A stretch of DNA of 64,000 nucleotides from Eunapius fragilis (taxonomy: Eukaryota; Porifera; Demospongiae; Spongillida; Spongillidae). Location: NCBI GenBank assembly GCA_963681505.1, contig OY811984.1, positions 2,722,272-2,786,271 of the forward strand, read 5' to 3'. The notes under the pieces were generated by a model. That model did no database searches. It was not told the origin of the DNA and saw only the letters and a list, made by a program, of their open reading frames with translations. Of this stretch, positions 47,001 through 56,164 are shown piece after piece. How positions within the stretch are numbered: position 1 is the first letter of the stretch; every line of letters starts with the position of its first letter. The position numbers and the translations under genes are program-made.

Positions 47001-50000
47001 GGGTTTTTCATTCCTGCAATTTCATATTCAAGGGCCTGGAAAAGCTACATGTACATGTATGTGGTATTGTATTGGGGCAAAAGTTTAGTTAATCCTTGCT
47101 AGTCTGCTTGTTACGTTGCTTCTACCACCGTCAGTATACATTTAGTGTGCTAATGCATCTACCTGTAGTTATTGGGTGTTATTTGTATGTGCATGTGTTA
47201 GTTTTGTTGCACATGTTTAGTTCCTACTGATGAGCGCGCAAAATCCTTGCCAGTAGTATACCCGCACAAGAAAGTTGAAGGTACATTAATAGTGTACTAC
47301 CATAGATATTGTAGTAGAATATCTATGGTAGTACTAGGTGCGTGCAACATGTGCACTTTCATTACAATGCATTGGATTTGTGATTGTTGTGTACATACAT
47401 TATGCAGCGGCGGATCCAGGTTTTAGGGGGCGGGTATGGATGGTGGGTGTGGCTGCGGGGGGGTGCTGTCGGTTTCTGGCCTGATACAAAAAGTGGGGGG
47501 GGGGGGGGGGGGGGGGGGGGGTGCTGTCAGTTTCTGGCCTGATACGAAAAGCGGGGGGGGGGGGGGTGTGGTATGATCGCGTATCAGGGGGCCCGGGATA
47601 TAGTACAGTAGTAGAGTTCATGTGTACGGATATCAATAGGCAGCGCAAGCGTGCAGTTATTATTATAAAATGCGGCCCGAAAAGTTATGAATTTATATAT
47701 AGAAGGGGGGGGGGGGGGGGGGGGGCACGTGCCCTGAGTGCCCCCCTCCCAGATTCGCCACTGTTATGTTTTGCATCACATGTACATGTAGATGGTACAG
47801 CAATCTGTAGTTGTATGCATGTACAGGGTGATTGGAAAATCTTGAATTGGTAGAACTGGTATAACTCCAGAGCTGAGCATGAAAAAATTATGCATCCAGT
47901 GATTAATAAAAGGTTATAAATTAGTAGTTATAAAAGTTACTGCTCAGTTTATTTAAATATGCAATTCTGGATTTATACCATTTTGCGCAACTTTCCAATC
48001 ACCCTGTACATGAAGGCGTATTGCGATTGACAAATAGGCAGAAATAATTCTATTGATGAAGAACGAGCCTCAGATGGCAAACGCTTTGTAGTACGTGTAC
48101 CTACATGTGTGTCAAATCACTAGTACAGTTATGTTGTATTGAATTGTGACAAAACGTTTTGGGTTTTAGTTAAATCCTTGCTACTCTACTTGTTACTATA
48201 GCTTCATTAGGTTGGATGCTACAGTTTTTAAAAAAGCAGTCCCTGATAGAACACATTGTTACACAGCAGAGTCATTCAGTTTGTTACACTATTATAAATA
48301 TATATTCAGGTCTATTTGCATTAATTGCACACTTGGTAATAGATCTAATGTCATTATGCCCTTTCTTACTTAATACATTAGAAAACGTCATGGGTAAACA
48401 ACTTGATTGCCATACACATAGGCATAAAACCTGAGTGTTATATACATGTACATGCTTTCCATATGCTCAGTTTGCAGCATCAGCGATATGGTTTAACAGA
48501 GCATCTCCATATTTTATACAGACTCATAATTTTTGGTACTTGTTGTACAATGGATTTGTGATTGTTGTGTACATGTTCCGCGCGAAGCAGGAATTTGCGC
48601 AATCCTTGGATTGCGCTGCACAATCTAGGAATCCTTACTTTCAATCCAAGGATTGCGCACCATATTCCAGAATTGCGCACATTTCTGCGCGAAGCAGGGA
48701 TTTGCACAAAGCAATCATAGGCTTGCGCAGCATGATCTAAGAATCCTTACTTTGGTGCAGAAATGTATTGCATAGTATAGCATAGTATAATGTATGTTGT
48801 TGCCAGCACATAAAATCATTGTGTTCATATTGATACCAAACTGAAACAGTTGCGACAGAGAACTATGAGCAGCCACTACAATACCAATCACCCGCGCGTG
48901 AAGCTACAAAGCCCACACACATGTAGTGAAACCACTTGCCACATCTGTCACAGGCAACCATATCATCATAAGAGCCTGGCAGTCGACAGTCACAGTACAA
49001 TTTTATAAACTCCCCTGATGGTTTGCAAGCTCTTTTCACCTTGGATGACATGAGTGGAAACCTGCTGAACTTCTCTTTTTCAAAACAGGTTACAAGGTGG
49101 GTCCTCAGCTTATCCTGATCAAAAGTGATTGTTTGCAAATCATCTCCCAGCGCAGCATGATAAGCGAAGGCTATGGCAAATGGGCCACAATCAGAGACTC
49201 CTTTCTGTTTTTGCACAGGAATATGATGAACTGTCAGCCCAACATCCTCAACACTGCCCTTCAGATGGCCGTAAATCCTTGCCAGTTGTTCTGCCAACTC
49301 AGCACTGAGAGTGGTAGATGAGAGGCTGTTGTATAGACTAATGACTCCATCCAAGAAGGTGGACACCACCCAGTGGTTTTCATTCACAAAGTGAATCTGT
49401 ACAGCTATGACGAAGAGGTCACATACAATTTATACATTTTAAATCCAAATATTTAGAATTTTCAGCATTCGATGGGGCATATAAGTTGAGGGTAGGTTTC
49501 ATTTGAGCTACACATTACAGAATTATACCTAATAGCAGCAACTTACAATTGTCCATGATGGGTACAAAACCATCCATCTGGCTAAGGAGGGTATTTTGCA
49601 TTCCATGAACAGCTGGAAATTGTTGTGATATAAGCTTTCTGGCTGCATTCATGTGCTTGTCACATAATAATCCTTCATTCATGATAACATCCTTATCAAA
49701 CTGATCCAAATCAATAGTTGGAATCCAAATCTGAACAAAGTGCATGCAAGAGGATGAAATCAGAGAGACAGCACTTTTAAAATTTGAGCTGTAAAGAAAT
49801 CACTTTACATGCAAACATGCATGCACATACCTCAGGTTTTCTATCTCTCTTAGGACTCTCCTGTTTTAATTTGGCAACCTGTCCTGGTTGATTTTGGCAT
49901 TCTGAACCCTTGTGACACTTGCTTGTGCAAATGGTCCCACATTTTTTTGCATCTGCATGGATTTCTTGTACAATTAGTCTTGCACTGACAAGAAGATACC

Positions 50001-53000
50001 ATGAAGTCATTTTTGGGGTTGCTCTTAATGGCAGCCTCTCTAAGTGATAACCTAGTTAGAGCCCTTCCAATCTTGTGCATCTAGTCCCAAATCCCCTTCA
50101 TAAACACTCCAAGTCAGCTTCACCAAACAGGTACTGAGAACACCAAATTTGCACCTTCAAGTTTAGTGTGCATTGAATATTTGAAGGGCAATTAAATTCA
50201 CTGAATTGTTTTATACACTGGCACTCACTTTAAACAATAGAGATGAAATGTCTCTCCTAAGCGCTGTACAATCACACATGGAAGTCTGTGTGAATCTGTG
50301 GATGACCGATGAATCCTCGGGATTCGAACACTGACGAAATCTCCCACATTGAATATTTGGATCTGCATATTAAAATCATATACACAAAAATCTAGTATAC
50401 ATGCAAACACCCACATACCCCCAAGTAATATACCTTCTTATTTTTTTCCTTTGGTGTATTTCACTTGCATCCTCTCAGCATTTTGCCAGTAACTTGCATC
50501 TGCCTGTTTTCGAAGTTTTTTGTGCTTATCAGATGTAGCTAGCAAAGAGTTGGCTTTGACTATTCTTTGTGGGGAGTTGTTAGACTTTTTTTCTATTTGT
50601 AACTGATCATCTGATTCTGAGACATCCTGAGCATGTGATTTGGAAAGATGCTGAGTGTCTGATATAGAAGGAGGCTGATCATCTGATTCAGAGGGAGTCT
50701 GATCATCTGACGGAGTCTGAGCATGTGACTTGGAGCAAGGCTGAGCACGTGACTTAGAGGGAGGCTGATCATCTGATTCAGAGGGAGGCTGGTCATCTGA
50801 TTTGGAGGAAGGCTGATCATCTGATTTAGAGGGAAGGTGGTCATTGATTATGTCTTCTAAATATTCCTCCATAATGTTGGATCCACACTTCGCACCTAGA
50901 AAGACTGATTGTCGTGGAGGCTGGCCAAAAACGAACTCATAAGGAGTGGTCTTCACGACCCCATGAAGAGTTGTGTTCAACTGATCTGAATGTCAAGATA
51001 TTTGGAATAAATAAAAAAATCAAAAAAGCATACGTGCAAGCAATTGAGCAACGTACACTGAATAACAAGGAGGAGTATCTGTGTCAGATACAAGGAGACG
51101 AACGCCCAACATTTTCTCCACTGTCCCATTCCCCTGCTCAACAAGGCCCTGGCACTTAGGATTTCTTGGGCGGCCATTGACAATAGTGACTTCACCAGGC
51201 CTGTCCTTACACAAACTGGCCACAATTACATTCATAAACTCACAGCCATTGTCAGAGTGGAGAATTTTTGGTGTTCCTCGGTAACTGAACACTTGATTCT
51301 GAAGGTTAAGAGCCACTTCAGCAGCTGATTTTTGGCAGAGGGCAAAAAGAACATGGAACTTTGACCAGTGGTCCATGTAGTGGCCAATCCATTTGTATGT
51401 CCCATCTGGACAATGTCTCATGTCTATGAGATCCATCTGTATACACCACAAAATCAATGAATATCCACATACACATCATAATCAAACTACACATGGGGTG
51501 GGTAGGAAGTTCGATAAAATTGAATCATATACATGTACTTGTAACTAACTTTTAGCACTACTGACAGCTAGGGGTTTACCTGCCCTCTTGTCATAAATCC
51601 TGATGATACAATGGGTTTCAAGGGACCTCTTGTTGTCTGTGGTTTCCACATGTGACACACAAGGCATAGGGCTACATACTTGTCAACGGCAGATCTGGGC
51701 ACGCACTCAAACAATTTCCCCACTTCAGCTATTGTCTTTTTGTGCCAATATGGCCTTTACTTGTTGCATGGACTCCATGGATGACATCATAGAAGTCCTC
51801 CACAAATGCAATACGCCTCCAGCCAGAGAGAATAGTGGTGTCATTGGGGTTCTGCAAAATAACTTTCATTAATATCTATAGCATTGCCAAGCTAAATGTC
51901 CTAAAAATACAAAGCTTCCCACTTACACTAGTTTTTGCAGGTATACACAGCACACCCTTAAGTCCCAGTGCTGAATGGGATATGAGCTGAAACCCTTTGC
52001 TCTTAACCCAATGCCTGAACTTAGGAGTGTAGTTGTTCATATCCCCTACTTTCTTGAGCAGTTTGATAATGTTCTCTCCTTTAGCTCTGGAGATCGTTTT
52101 GCTTCCTTTGCTGTCCCCATCCATAAAAGTATCTTTGCAGAACTCCTCAAACATCCGTTTTTGCTTGTCCATCTTTCGCTCACCGTATTCCAAGATTGCG
52201 CACGTGCATGCGAACAGATCATGTGCGCAATTCTGGAATACGGTGCGCAATCCTTGGATTGAAAGTAAGGATTCCTAGATTGCACAGCGCAATCCTAGGA
52301 TTGCGCAAATTCCTGCTTCGCGCGGAACATACATTATGCAGCGGCAGATCCAGGTTTTAGGGAGGGGGGGGGGGGGGGCATGATAGTGGGTGTGGCTGGG
52401 GAGTGTAGTCAGTTTCTGGCCCAATACGAAAAGCAGGGGGGGGGGGGGGCTGTAAGTTTCTGGCCTAATACAAAAAGTGGGGGGGGGGGGGGGGGGGGGG
52501 TATGATCGCGTATCAGGGGGCCCGGGATATAGTACAGCTGTAGAGTTCATGCGTACGGATATCAATAGGCAGCGCAAGCGTGCAGTTATTATTATAAAAT
52601 GCAGCCCGAAAAGTTATGAATTTATATATAGAAGGGGGGGGGGGGGGGGGGGGGCACGTGTCCCGAGTGCCCCCCCCCCCCCCCCCCCCCCCCCCCTGGA
52701 TCCGCCGCTGTTATGTTTTGCATCACATGTACATGTAGATGGTACAGCGATCCGTAGTTGTATACATGTACAGGGTGATTGGAAAATCTTTGAATTGGTA
52801 GAACTGTTATAACTCCAGAGCTGAGCATGAAAAAATAATGCTATTGAACCAAAAAACATGCCAGTGATTTATAAATTAGTAGTTATAAAAGTTACTGCTC
52901 AGTTTATTTAAATATGCAATTCTGGATTTATACCATTTTGCACAACTTTCCAATCACCCTGTACATGAAGGCGTATTGCGATTGACAAATAGGCAGTAAT

Positions 53001-55145
53001 AATTCTATTGATGAACAATTAGCCTCAGATGGCAAACTCTTTGTAGTACATGTACCTACATGTGTGTCAAATCACTAGTACAGTTATGTTGTATTGAATT
53101 GTGACAAAACGTTTTGGATTTTAGTTAAATCCTTGTTACTCTGCTTGTTACTATAGCTTCATTAGGTTGGATGCTCAGTTTTTTAAAAAGCAGTCCCTGA
53201 TAGAACACATTGTTGCACAGCAGAGTCATTCGGTTTGTTACACTATTATAAATATATATTCAGGTCTATTTGCATTAATTGCACACTTGGTAACAGATCT
53301 AATGTCATTATGCCCTTTCTTACTTAATACATTAGAAAACGTCATGGGTAAACAACTTGATTGCCATACACATAGGTATAAAACCTGAGTGTTATATACA
53401 TACTTTCCATATTCTCAGTTTGCAGCATCAGCGATATGGTTTAAAGCATCTCCATATTTTACAGACTCATAATTTTAGGTACTTGTTGTAGGTCATAAAA
53501 TTGGTTATGAATCGGGCAGAATAGATACACTGTATACGCATAGAGTTAAATGCATTAGATAAATCTGAGACTAATATGCTAAGAAACAACATTGTTAATG
53601 ATTCCACTGTGACAAAGAGCTATCCATCTCAGAGACTAGCGGTTCAGGGTTTATTGAAAATGGCATGAAAAGTAATCGCTTCAATATAACTCGAATAAGC
53701 AGAACTACATGGAGGCATGGCAATAAATTAATATTTCAGTTGAAAACCCAGTTGCCTGACTGCCGCATGCAGGTCTGGGTGCTATTACAATTAGTCTGCA
53801 GCTGATGTAAACAGTACAGTATGATACCACCATGCAGTTTGTAAGTATAGCAGATTGTAGCCATCATGTATGATCACGTTCCTTGTTGCCAAACCAAATG
53901 CAAACACTGTCAATTTGAATGTACATGTGATGGTCCGGTGTACCACCAGAGGTTACATTACAAAGGAAACTGGATGGCCTACAAAGTATAAGGGTACTGG
54001 ACAAGACATGCTACTAATTAAGAAGTCCATCACAGACATGGTTACTTATCGTGCCTTGAACACTTTAACCTATATCAGAAATAGACGCATGATATTTATA
54101 TGTGCATCTCTTAACACAACTGACAGTGCTAGAGCTCGTTGTATGCACCTACGTCAGTAATAAGAGCCCATTTGCCTATTGATGAACTTTATGCCTATAA
54201 AAAGTTTTATTCGGTTGCTAACTGCTATTTCATGGATCTCAATGACTTTTGGCAGCAATACAATTCAATACAAAACATGGGGATGAGCTCTGCACTCGAT
54301 CAGGTCTGTTTAATTGGTCTCAGAGTATTATTAATTGTTTCTCCTGATTTTTTTTGGCTTTGACATTGTGCCCAAAACAATTGCTCTTTTGGGTCTGATA
54401 TTATAGAGATGCTCTGTTAATTTTTGATCCAATGTGGGGAGATTTGAGTGGTGTGGTATGTATTGACTATAGCAGCAGATGGAGCTTCATTCTTTTGAAC
54501 TTTGTGGTGTATCCATGTACATACTCTTAATCCTTAATTGCATTGACTGCTTCAACTAAATAATGCACCAGTATGTAGTAAATGGTTATTTCATTTCACT
54601 GCACTAAGTGTAGTCATAACACTCCATACTTACCTTTGCTTGATCCATGACCATGTACAACCATATGTTGTACTCTAGTAGTGCCCAAATGTGTGGTCTG
54701 CAGGTGATAGTCTATCTAGTGTTGATTTGGCTCACTCTACTGGTCAAATCACTCATATACTTAGGCTTATTAATAAAATAGTGCCCTTCACATTGTAATG
54801 TACTCAGTGTGGTGGTTATGAAATGTGTGTTAATGGTTTTTATAATGGAAGTGTATAAACCATGAAAGTTCATTCAGTGGAAAAAATTGTTGCATATACA
54901 GTCTTCTCAGAGTGTTGCAGTCACCTCTGAGGGCAGTGATAAAGTCCGAATTGAAGGAATTCAGAGGGCTAAGGTGAGCGAGCAGGTGGCTTCATTTGTG
55001 CTGTTTCCAAGGGTATTCTGTTTCATTGCAGGAACCTCTGAAGCTACGTATGAACGTTCAGGTGGCATCTGTTGAAGGGGGTGTCAAGACTGTCCCTGTT
55101 AACTATGAATTCAAGAACAAATTGCTATTTGGATCTCTTCTATAG
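34180..55145 (+). CDS. MALT1: MALT1-type paracaspase: death domain, five Ig domains, protease, C-terminal Ig-like domain
   Basis: Arg-specific cysteine protease and scaffold of CARD-BCL10-type immune signalling. Fifteen exons: 34180-34564, 35058-35360, 35562-35849, 35947-36096, 41439-41567, 41624-41926, 41992-42160, 42226-42338, 45687-46068, 46156-46233, 46283-46386, 46454-46618, 46826-46962, 54902-54973, 55032-55145. Phases agree, giving 963 residues (human 824). Residues 1-128: death domain (SPSFKLLEDLKARRLDIKLF matches the human DD core). Ig units, each with C...W...Y-x-C: 129-229, 230-325, 326-418, 419-519, 520-613. Paracaspase p20-like 614-800: KVALLIGNGRYKDM, catalytic His689 in YFSGHG, catalytic Cys738 in LILLDCC. 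The tail (ITLCFSAEFSNVLNVEVV) matches the post-protease Ig domain of human MALT1. An alternative start is at 34201. Confidence 0.92.
34863..35056. repeat. (CA)n microsatellite abutting a paracaspase splice acceptor
   Basis: About 190 bases of CA repeats with ACGTGCACGCAC and ATGTACACAC interruptions repeated twice. The last ACACAG of the tract is the acceptor of exon 2. Confidence 0.93.
36435..36560 (-). repeat. 3-prime LTR of the Gypsy element
   Basis: Begins TGTAGCGTACAGAC and ends TTTTTCACA when read on the minus strand, matching the other LTR apart from substitutions and a short insertion around 36480-36490. Contains TATATATA, a likely promoter element. Confidence 0.85.
36954..37663 (-). 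pseudogene. Gypsy integrase region, frameshifted
   Basis: One frame (37435-37617) carries the second Asp motif (HTDQGRNF) and the Glu motif (HPQSDGLVERFN) of the DDE catalytic core. Another (36954-37433) carries the downstream part (AYRTSVQESTGCTPFYLMFG, then GDHVWLHCP and WQGPYKV of the GPY/F-type module). The two frames are offset, so at least one indel lies near 37435. Confidence 0.85.
37809..38099 (-). pseudogene. Gypsy RNase H fragment
   Basis: Carries VVDTDASQEGIGAIL, the first catalytic Asp motif of RNase H, then loses similarity into GVWCLVF and a VFYWPGQRKDVEDWCKRC stretch that resembles the integrase zinc finger end. The middle of RNase H appears deleted. Confidence 0.75.
38106..39175 (-). 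pseudogene. Gypsy reverse transcriptase, one frameshift
   Basis: Two overlapping frames (38753-39175 and 38106-38822). The upstream piece ends with WSSPIVLAKKK; the downstream piece has FCVDYRRVN, FSTIDLASGYWQ, MPFGLTNAPSTFQ and the catalytic YLDD, then FLGFASYYRKFI. The frame changes near 38810-38820. Confidence 0.9.
39424..39912 (-). pseudogene. Gypsy aspartic protease region
   Basis: MLVDTGSSVTLL gives the catalytic Asp-Thr-Gly. The flap and C-terminal region (VKEMTQECLLGTDFLERHNCVIDL) continue in another frame at 39424-39678, so the region is frameshifted near 39690. Confidence 0.82.
39767..40660 (-). CDS. Gypsy gag-like protein with CCHC zinc knuckle
   Basis: An open frame of about 297 residues from the ATG at 40660. 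It includes an N-terminal capsid-like helical region (LWIQRVELYMKEAEI, LLEDDAFRIV, FAGRLRMLADKAFP) and a single CWHCRKPGHVRRNC knuckle. The frame is intact even though pol is not. The N-terminus starts close to the presumed primer binding site. Confidence 0.8.
   Translation of the reverse strand: MGDEKKTARFSVRPPARFVSGTDFTLWIQRVELYMKEAEIPDETKGQELVSLLEDDAFRIVSQMGLRCADKVEYTAVKTCLERQFSAAGVELEWQRRLHAAQQKSTESLTEFAGRLRMLADKAFPSWKANERLEMACNQFINGVISSSIQLKLMQERPNTFGGAVTLACQLESIESAQGMLQTAKQVGTPSEDTTRGINAATASGNSRSYQELATQVTSLTQWLDSLLKQEHQTKYSRRVNCWHCRKPGHVRRNCPQLQAGNADNGNGDRSARHTSAVACTLYPKRCCRRLHHPHVS
40680..40800 (-). repeat. 5-prime LTR of the Gypsy element
   Basis: 121 bp, minus-strand start TGTAGCGTACGGAC and end TTTGTCACA. 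Used together with the copy at 36435-36560 to define the element. Confidence 0.85.
42490..43045. repeat. Long degenerate foldback element in paracaspase intron 8
   Basis: Outer arms TTGGCAGCATATAGGATTGG (from 42508) and its near complement ending 43043. Inner arms CATGATATGTATGGGTTTGA (42738) and its complement around 42950 also match. The whole 555 bp folds back imperfectly with no coding sequence. Confidence 0.65.
43046..45686. other. Remainder of paracaspase intron 8
   Basis: A short inverted pair (GTAGAGCAAAGGAACC at about 43174 and its complement at about 43840) may bound another decayed element containing two copies of AAGGAACAACCA. No coding seen; short (TGCACACA)-like runs near 45010-45080. 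Confidence 0.4.
46985..47065 (+). repeat. Fragment of a CAGGGTTCGTA-type transposon end
   Basis: CAGGGTTCGTATGGGTTTTT followed by GGGCCTGGAAAAGC resembles the dispersed repeat end also seen near 7620. No further element is attached. Confidence 0.4.
47393..48574 (+). repeat. Copy 1 of a tandem 1.15-kb duplication (repeat-rich unit)
   Basis: Starts CATACATTATGCAGCGG, continues through G-runs bracketed by inverted GCGGATCCAGG/CCAGATTCGCC-type ends, then a MITE (47821-48009), then unique sequence to TACTTGTTGTA. It ends with a second copy of its own left flank (TTTGTGATTGTTGTGTACAT). A near-identical unit starts at 52329. Confidence 0.85.
47821..48009. repeat. MITE with GTACAGGGTGATTGGAAA ends, copy 1
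   Basis: Left end GTACAGGGTGATTGGAAA and right end TTTCCAATCACCCTGTAC are perfect inverted repeats (18 bp), with a second inner complementary pair (TATAACTCCAGA). 189 bp, no coding. Confidence 0.88.
48863..49745 (-). CDS. Ginger-like element: C48 (Ulp1) protease and PHD finger
   Basis: Upstream exon about 49745-49545 contains EGLLCDKHMNAARKLISQQF, a conserved lead-in to transposon C48 domains. After an intron, 49387-48863 gives ENHWVVSTF (catalytic His region) and QKGVSDCGPFAIAFA (catalytic Cys with the oxyanion Gln upstream). It ends with a PHD finger: CDCRLPGSYDDMVACDRC, then WFHYMC, then WYCSGC. C48 proteases cleave ubiquitin-like modifiers, and PHD fingers bind histone tails, which could direct integration. 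The reading frame is intact over this part. Confidence 0.8.
49850..50080 (-). pseudogene. Ginger-like element: Cys-rich CxC-type domain, frameshifted
   Basis: One frame gives SCQCKTNCTRNPCRCKK and the other continues KCGTICTSKCHKGSECQNQ. Together they make a dense Cys block interrupted at a run of seven A residues near 49938-49944. A one-base indel there, real or a sequencing error, splits the domain. Confidence 0.6.
50225..50980 (-). CDS. Ginger-like element: linker and GPY/F-like module
   Basis: After TPYEFVFGQPPRQS (end of the integrase region), a repetitive acidic linker reads variants of SKSDDQPPSESDDQ about ten times. It is followed by KLRKQADASYWQNAERM and, after an intron, VGDFVSVRIPRIHRSSTD and LPCVIVQRLG (50416-50225), which has the position and shape of the GPY/F-type C-terminal module of Gypsy integrases. 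Confidence 0.7.
51020..52172 (-). pseudogene. Ginger-like element: N-terminus, H2C2 finger and DDE integrase
   Basis: Exon 52172-51927 starts MDKQKRMFEEF and ends at a GTAAGT donor. The next exon begins at 51851 and carries an H2C2 finger (HGVHATSKGH, then CLVCHMW), but its frame breaks at a five-A run near 51740, where the expected Lys codon is one base short. The DDE core follows on 51457-51020: first Asp in QMDLIDM, second in LHSDNGCEF, Glu in GLVEQGNGTVE. Its overall layout matches KRBA2-like/Ginger integrases in memory. Confidence 0.78.
52329..53492 (+). repeat. Copy 2 of the tandem 1.15-kb duplication
   Basis: Starts ATACATTATGCAGCGG and runs parallel to copy 1 (47393-48547), differing by substitutions and by G-run lengths, and ends around TACTTGTTGTA. 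Its terminal G-run block has intact inverted ends (GGCAGATCCAGG and CCTGGATCCGCC). Confidence 0.85.
52768..52964. repeat. MITE with GTACAGGGTGATTGGAAA ends, copy 2
   Basis: Same inverted ends as the copy at 47821-48009; internal changes include an extra AACCAAAAAACATG segment. Confidence 0.88.
53493..54901. other. Remainder of paracaspase intron 13
   Basis: One plus frame at about 53868-53990 is Cys-rich (CCQTKCKHCQFECTCDG, then YHQRLHYKGNWMAYK) and stops; it may be a transposase zinc-finger remnant, but I cannot assign it. No other supportable feature. Confidence 0.35.
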
Positions 55146-55508
55146 TGTGTGGTCTTAAAAATTATACATACTCATACATTTATTTTAAGACCTAACTGCA
55201 TAAATGATGTACAGAAATTAACTTCATACATAGACATAAATGGTGTAAATTGCTTGCGTTGTGGAAAAATCCTGAATGTTAGTGAGCTTTATGCCAAAAA
55301 AATACCTTGTTATACTGCATACTGTGCCGGCTCTTTGTTGAGGATTATCAGTATAAAGTGAAAGGATAGTCTTCTTTGGTCCATCTGTTGGAAATACACT
55401 CAGCTTTAGACACGACTTGGAAAAGTGGAGATACACGTTTTGTACAATACCAGACAAATCACAAATGTACTGGGTAGCCTGATCACCATCATCCAGACCT
55501 ATGGTTAA

Positions 55509-55740
55509 TTGATCAGCATTACCAACCCTGCATATTCAAAACCTATAGGGTGTGACTTTCCATTTTCATGCCACAACAAGGTAAGAGACTTCACTGCAAA
55601 GCTGCTGAGCAAGGTCTGCCCAAACAATTCCATTGAACCTGCTCTCCATCATCTCATGGTGAATGCAGGCATTATAAATGCATCAACCAACTTAGAAGAT
55701 GGTGCTCGATCTTTTAGTATGCATCCCTACAAAAGAATAT
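55509..55740 (+). pseudogene. Non-LTR retroelement-associated ORF fragment
   Basis: One plus frame reads CHNKVRDFTAKLLSKVC, then SIEPALHHL, then NLEDGARSF. This matches the HNEIRD...EVC...EP-LQPL...DGAR pattern that follows the reverse transcriptase in some invertebrate non-LTR ORFs. The fragment is truncated at both sides. Confidence 0.55.
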
Positions 55741-55749
55741 ATGCATTCT

Positions 55750-56164
55750 TCAATGTCATGTTCTTCATAATCATATATTCATTAGCTGGCTTCATCTTCG
55801 TTTACTAATGTCAGTGTGTAACGTTTGTTACTGGTCATTTCATGCAGAGTAAGAACAGTTACTGATATGCTATACAGGGCTTGAACCACAGCCATGGAAA
55901 CCATGCACATTTTACAAACTATTTTAAGAGGTTGCAACTCCTCCCCCCACTTCTTCTGCCTAGGGCCCTACTATGGCATGCACATGTGATAAATCATAGA
56001 TGTATAGAACATCACTAGCTACTTTCATTGTCTGAATTATTATTATTTGTATTGCGGGTGCGTATCTTCTCATTTCTCTCCATCTAGTTTGTTTAACCAC
56101 AACAATATTAATGCCATAATGTGCTATACTGAGAGAAAAAGAAGTGGACCTAAAACAGACACCA
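55750..56164. other. Intergenic, nothing recognised
   Basis: AT-rich sequence between retroelement fragments, with no motif or repeat I can support. Confidence 0.4.

Larger units (their letters stand above)
48575..52328 (-). mobile_element. Ginger-like DNA transposon (Gypsy-integrase-type transposase, Ulp1 protease, PHD finger)
   Basis: 3,754 bp bounded by inverted repeats of about 106 bp: left begins GTTCCGCGCGAAGCAGG, right ends CCTGCTTCGCGCGGAAC. Minus-strand coding carries, in order, an N-terminal domain, an H2C2 zinc finger, a DDE integrase core, a Ser/Asp-rich linker, a GDFVSVRIP module, a Cys-rich CxC-type block, a C48 (Ulp1) protease and a PHD finger. A Gypsy-like integrase in a TIR element defines Ginger-type transposons; additional PHD and Ulp1 domains are, as I recall, known in that group. 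It sits in the last large intron of the paracaspase gene. Flanks suggest a 2-bp AT duplication, shorter than I would expect for Ginger. At least two homopolymer frameshifts are present. Confidence 0.82.

Noticed and set aside
47400-47853. Proline- or glycine-rich ORFs around 47.5 and 52.5 kb
   Set aside because: Generated by poly-G tracts in the duplicated repeat units; tract lengths differ between the copies, so no frame is conserved.
53870-54160. 96-codon ORF and adjacent Cys-rich frame
   Set aside because: Frames break repeatedly and no family can be named; treated as intronic remnant.
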